NCBI GenBank assembly: GCA_945639745.1
Contig: CALZEK010000082.1
Span: 1 to 6,526, forward strand
Length of the DNA stretch: 6,526 nt
Direction of reading: 5' to 3'
DNA from: an uncultured Bacillaceae bacterium
GTDB taxonomy: Bacteria > Bacillota > Bacilli > Bacillales > Amphibacillaceae
A program made the translations under genes and the position numbers. The notes under the pieces were generated by a model. That model was not told the DNA's origin. It made no database searches and saw only the letters and a list, made by a program, of their open reading frames with translations. Below, piece by piece: positions 3,813-6,526 of this stretch. Within the stretch, counting starts at the first letter, position 1; every line of letters begins with the position of its first letter.

Positions 3813-6494
3813 TTAGATATTTAATAGTTCTCGAATATCACTTTCTGTAAGTGATTGTAGCATTTGTTCACCAGGTTGGATAATTTGATTGACGAGTTCT
3901 CGTTTCTTTTGCTGTAATGCATAAATTTTTTCTTCTATTGTTCCTTCTGTGATAAACCTAATCACTTGAACAACTTCTTTTTGTCCAAAACGATGTGCTC
4001 GTCCAGCTGCTTGATCTTCAACAGCTGGATTCCACCATAGATCAAATAAAATAACAGTATCTGCACCTGTTAAGTTCAATCCAGTTCCACCGGCTTTTAA
4101 TGAGATTAAGAAAATATCATTTTCTCCTGCATTAAAACGTTCGCTCATTTTCACACGGTCTTCTGCTTTTGTTTGGCCGTCTAGATAAAAATAGCCTATC
4201 CCTAAACGATCTAGTTCTTCTTTAATAAGCGCATGCATGCTTGTAAATTGTGAAAATATTAACATCCGTTTACCATTTTCTCTAAAAGTTTGGACTGATT
4301 CGATCAATTCATCCATCTTCCCCGAACGTCCTTCATAATTTTCTAGAAACATCGATGGATGTGAACAAACTTGACGTAATCTTGTTAATCCTGCAAGTAT
4401 TTTCATTCTATTTGCTTGAAAACCTTCTTCATTGATTGATTCTGTCGCTTCTTTTTGAATTTGTTTTAAATAACCTACATATAGTTCTTTTTGATCTTTT
4501 GTCAATTCTGACATATGAACAGATTCAATTTTATCAGGTAATTCTTTTAAAACATCTGTTTTTAATCTTCGTAAAATAAACGGCTTTGTCATTAATGAAA
4601 TTTTCATAGGTTCTAATTTTTTAAATTCACGTAAACTTGGCATTAATCCAGGTAAAATCACTTGGAAAATTGCCCATAATTCATCTACAGAGTTTTCAAT
4701 GGGCGTTCCACTCAAAGCAAATTTTCGACTAGCTGATATTTTTCGAATAGCTTGAGATGTTTTCGTAGCATAGTTCTTTATAAATTGTGCTTCATCTAAA
4801 ATAAGCGTTTGAAAACTTAATTGTTCATAAATTGACACATCTTGACGAATTGTTCCATAAGAAGTAATCCATACGTCTTTATTTTTACTATTTTTAATAA
4901 TTTCAGCACGCTCTTCAGGTGTTCCTACAATTAGCTCAATATCTAAACTCGGTGCAAATCGTTTACACTCATTACGCCAATTATAGACAACTGAAGACGG
5001 TACAATAACTAAGTGTGGCTTATCAGATGGCTCTGACAGCAAGTAAGCAATTGTTTGCAATGTCTTACCAAGACCCATATCGTCAGCTAAAATACCACCT
5101 AAATGATAATGACTAAGGGACTTAAACCATTGGAATCCCACATTTTGATAATCTCTTAATTCAGCTTCTAAGTTTTCTGGAACTTCATACACTTGCTCCT
5201 CAGGATGCTTTAGTTGGTCTAATAGTTTTTCGAATGTCGGATCATATTTCTTCTTTGTTTGGACTAGTTCATCTATTTGTGTTCCACGGTATACAGGCAT
5301 CGACACTTGAGCATCTTCTAAATCTCCACGTTTAACTTTTAAATCGGTAAAGAGTTGCTTCATTGAATCATATGCTTCATTTTCTAGTGAAACGATTGAA
5401 CCTGAATTCATCCGATAATAACGTTTCTTTTCAATTACTGCTTCTAATATTTTCTGAACCTCTTCTTCACTGACACCTTCTATTTCAAACCCTATTTCAA
5501 GTAAGTTTGTTTGGTTATCAACCTCAACTTGTGTTATTGGCACAGGCTCATCCTCAGTCATCATATCACTAATATCAGATGTTAAAAATAACTCGAGCTC
5601 TTCATTTAATCGTGGTAAGATGTGGTATAAAAACTCATAAAGTGCTTCATCTTCTTCAATATCTAAATAAAGGTTTATGCCATTATATCTAAAGTTAGCA
5701 TGTTCAATTAAATTCATAATTAATGTTTCTTTTTTTACATCTCTAATAATAAAAACTTCTCGTTCTTGATAATCATTAAAAGGACTCACTTCATAAATTC
5801 CATAAAAATACTGCAGTTCACCTATAATACGTCCTTCTTTTTGCTCCAATGACAATTTAGCTCGCAGAGGATATTCAACAATGTCTGATGAAACAGATTC
5901 TGAAACAGTCACTTCCCCTACATCCTTTAATAAAGGTAATGCTTCTGATAAAAAAGTGTCTGCTTGTTCTTGTGCAATTGGAAATTCATGATTCATCATC
6001 CCTAATTGAAACAGTTGTTTTAAAACGATTGTTTGAGAAGGCGTGGGATAATAAAAAGTGCCTTTGGAAAATAGTAACTCATATAGTTCAAAATAAATAG
6101 ATTCTTCAACATTATTCATTTGTAACATTAATTCATTATTTGTGTCATGTTCAAGTGAAAAGTTAAAAGGAAGTTCATTTTCAACAACAGAAATTGAACT
6201 ATAAATTTGGTTTTGTTGTTCCACGACAAAATTTCGTTTAACAATTTCAGCTAATAGATCTTTCATTGCAATAGGTGGAATAACAACGTGTCGTCCGCCT
6301 GATGTTTCTCTAAAATAACTTGGCGTGTTCGAACTTGTATAAACCTTTTCTCCAGCTAATATATGTTGTAAGAACTTAAATATTTCTATGTCTTGTTCTA
6401 AAAAGTAGTGCTCTTCAGGATCATAAGTGAAATTATCTGTAAAATAGTGAATTTCTCCTACAAATATATTACTTAAAAAATCTGTAATGTTTTT
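3813..6494 (-). CDS. SNF2-family DEAD/H-type helicase; open frame lacks a proper start
   Basis: This is a DNA-dependent ATPase/translocase of the bacterial SNF2 group (YwqA-like in Bacillus). The first ATG is at 6266 (817 residues from there), but the frame is open to 6494 and its 76 extra codons look like the same protein. They include FTYDPEEHYF and IPPIAMKDLLAEI, which join the SNF2-associated domain (to about residue 320 in ATG numbering). The helicase core is complete: Walker A DDMGLGKT (395-402), DEAQ (491-494), SGTP (519-522), PFILRRLK (562-569), SLKAGGTGLNL (722-732) and QAAGRAHRFGQ (752-762). There is no ATG/GTG/TTG between 6494 and 6266 and no RBS before 6266. Homologues usually exceed 1000 residues and begin with a SWIM zinc finger, absent here. 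The gene is probably frameshifted near 6490-6496, or the sequence has an indel error. The biological role of this group is poorly defined. Confidence 0.9.
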   Translation of the reverse strand, partial: KNITDFLSNIFVGEIHYFTDNFTYDPEEHYFLEQDIEIFKFLQHILAGEKVYTSSNTPSYFRETSGGRHVVIPPIAMKDLLAEIVKRNFVVEQQNQIYSSISVVENELPFNFSLEHDTNNELMLQMNNVEESIYFELYELLFSKGTFYYPTPSQTIVLKQLFQLGMMNHEFPIAQEQADTFLSEALPLLKDVGEVTVSESVSSDIVEYPLRAKLSLEQKEGRIIGELQYFYGIYEVSPFNDYQEREVFIIRDVKKETLIMNLIEHANFRYNGINLYLDIEEDEALYEFLYHILPRLNEELELFLTSDISDMMTEDEPVPITQVEVDNQTNLLEIGFEIEGVSEEEVQKILEAVIEKKRYYRMNSGSIVSLENEAYDSMKQLFTDLKVKRGDLEDAQVSMPVYRGTQIDELVQTKKKYDPTFEKLLDQLKHPEEQVYEVPENLEAELRDYQNVGFQWFKSLSHYHLGGILADDMGLGKTLQTIAYLLSEPSDKPHLVIVPSSVVYNWRNECKRFAPSLDIELIVGTPEERAEIIKNSKNKDVWITSYGTIRQDVSIYEQLSFQTLILDEAQFIKNYATKTSQAIRKISASRKFALSGTPIENSVDELWAIFQVILPGLMPSLREFKKLEPMKISLMTKPFILRRLKTDVLKELPDKIESVHMSELTKDQKELYVGYLKQIQKEATESINEEGFQANRMKILAGLTRLRQVCSHPSMFLENYEGRSGKMDELIESVQTFRENGKRMLIFSQFTSMHALIKEELDRLGIGYFYLDGQTKAEDRVKMSERFNAGENDIFLISLKAGGTGLNLTGADTVILFDLWWNPAVEDQAAGRAHRFGQKEVVQVIRFITEGTIEEKIYALQQKKRELVNQIIQPGEQMLQSLTESDIRELLNI

Positions 6495-6526
6495 TTATTT
6501 ATACATCTGTTAGAATTATAACACGT
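6490..6526 (-). pseudogene. Probable frameshifted upstream part of the SNF2 gene (continues outside window)
   Basis: Upstream of the A7 run (6490-6496) the helicase frame meets TAA (6495-6497). A different minus-strand frame is open to the window edge and reads SNRCINKK just before the junction. Adding one A to the run would join it as SNRCINKKNITDFL, which resembles the strand-turn-helix pattern (G-x-R-x-Y-V-V-K-x-I-x-x-F-L) expected at this place in SNF2-associated proteins. The rest of the N-terminus would lie beyond the window. An alternative reading is an extended -10 promoter (TGTTATAAT at 6523-6515) with an N-terminally truncated gene. Confidence 0.45.

Noticed and set aside
5888..6100. 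Plus-strand open frame of 70 codons inside the SNF2 gene
   Set aside because: It is antisense to the SNF2-associated domain coding sequence, with no RBS and no recognisable product.
6515..6523. Extended -10 motif TGTTATAAT (minus strand) as the true promoter of a short SNF2 gene
   Set aside because: Possible, but no start codon with an RBS lies downstream for the conserved 76-codon extension, so a chance match within a frameshifted upstream coding region is preferred. DNA beyond the window would decide.

Overview
The window is AT-rich (roughly one third G+C by eye). It has purine-rich GGAGG-type ribosome binding sites, sigma-A-like promoters and gene families typical of Bacilli: a DUF1450/YuzB-type protein, a PvaA/CwlT-type muramidase and a bacterial SNF2 helicase with its associated domain. 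This fits a low-GC Bacillota (Staphylococcaceae, or Lactobacillales such as Enterococcaceae/Carnobacteriaceae). I cannot name the genus from the sequence. There is no sign of phage, transposon, CRISPR, tRNA or rRNA.

Layout. (1) Positions 1-641, minus strand: the first 213 codons of a DHA2-type multidrug MFS transporter running off the left edge, with a TTG start behind a good RBS. (2) A short divergent promoter region with nested inverted repeats (about 642-786). (3) Plus strand: a complete MdtG/PmrA-like DHA1 multidrug MFS transporter whose true start is unclear, then 33 bp later a small DUF1450 protein, probably in one transcript. (4) A bidirectional hairpin terminator at 2272-2323, whose left arm lies inside the DUF1450 reading frame, separates this unit from ridA, which converges on it. 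(5) Minus strand, 2329-3397: ridA, and upstream of it a membrane-anchored lysozyme-like cell-wall enzyme with its own promoter, which overlaps a near-perfect 29-bp inverted repeat. (6) Minus strand, 3550-3705: a compact 51-codon gene with promoter, strong RBS and terminator. It encodes a signal-peptide-like product that would release a 15-residue peptide, and I do not recognise it. (7) Minus strand, from 3813 past 6266: a SNF2-family helicase. The helicase core and associated domain are intact, but coding similarity continues upstream of the first ATG to about 6494 without any start codon and breaks at an A7 run. This suggests a frameshift that separates the core from its N-terminal part (normally carrying a SWIM zinc finger), which lies mostly beyond the right edge.

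How the genes relate. Two drug-efflux-type transporters share a divergent control region, and the DUF1450 protein rides behind one of them. RidA (metabolite damage control), the muramidase, the small secreted peptide and the helicase each appear to have their own promoter or terminator, so this looks like ordinary chromosomal gene order and not a single dedicated system. The most novel-looking item is the unrecognised small peptide gene at 3550-3705. The items most in need of verification are the two damaged-looking gene starts (737-830 and 6490-6526).
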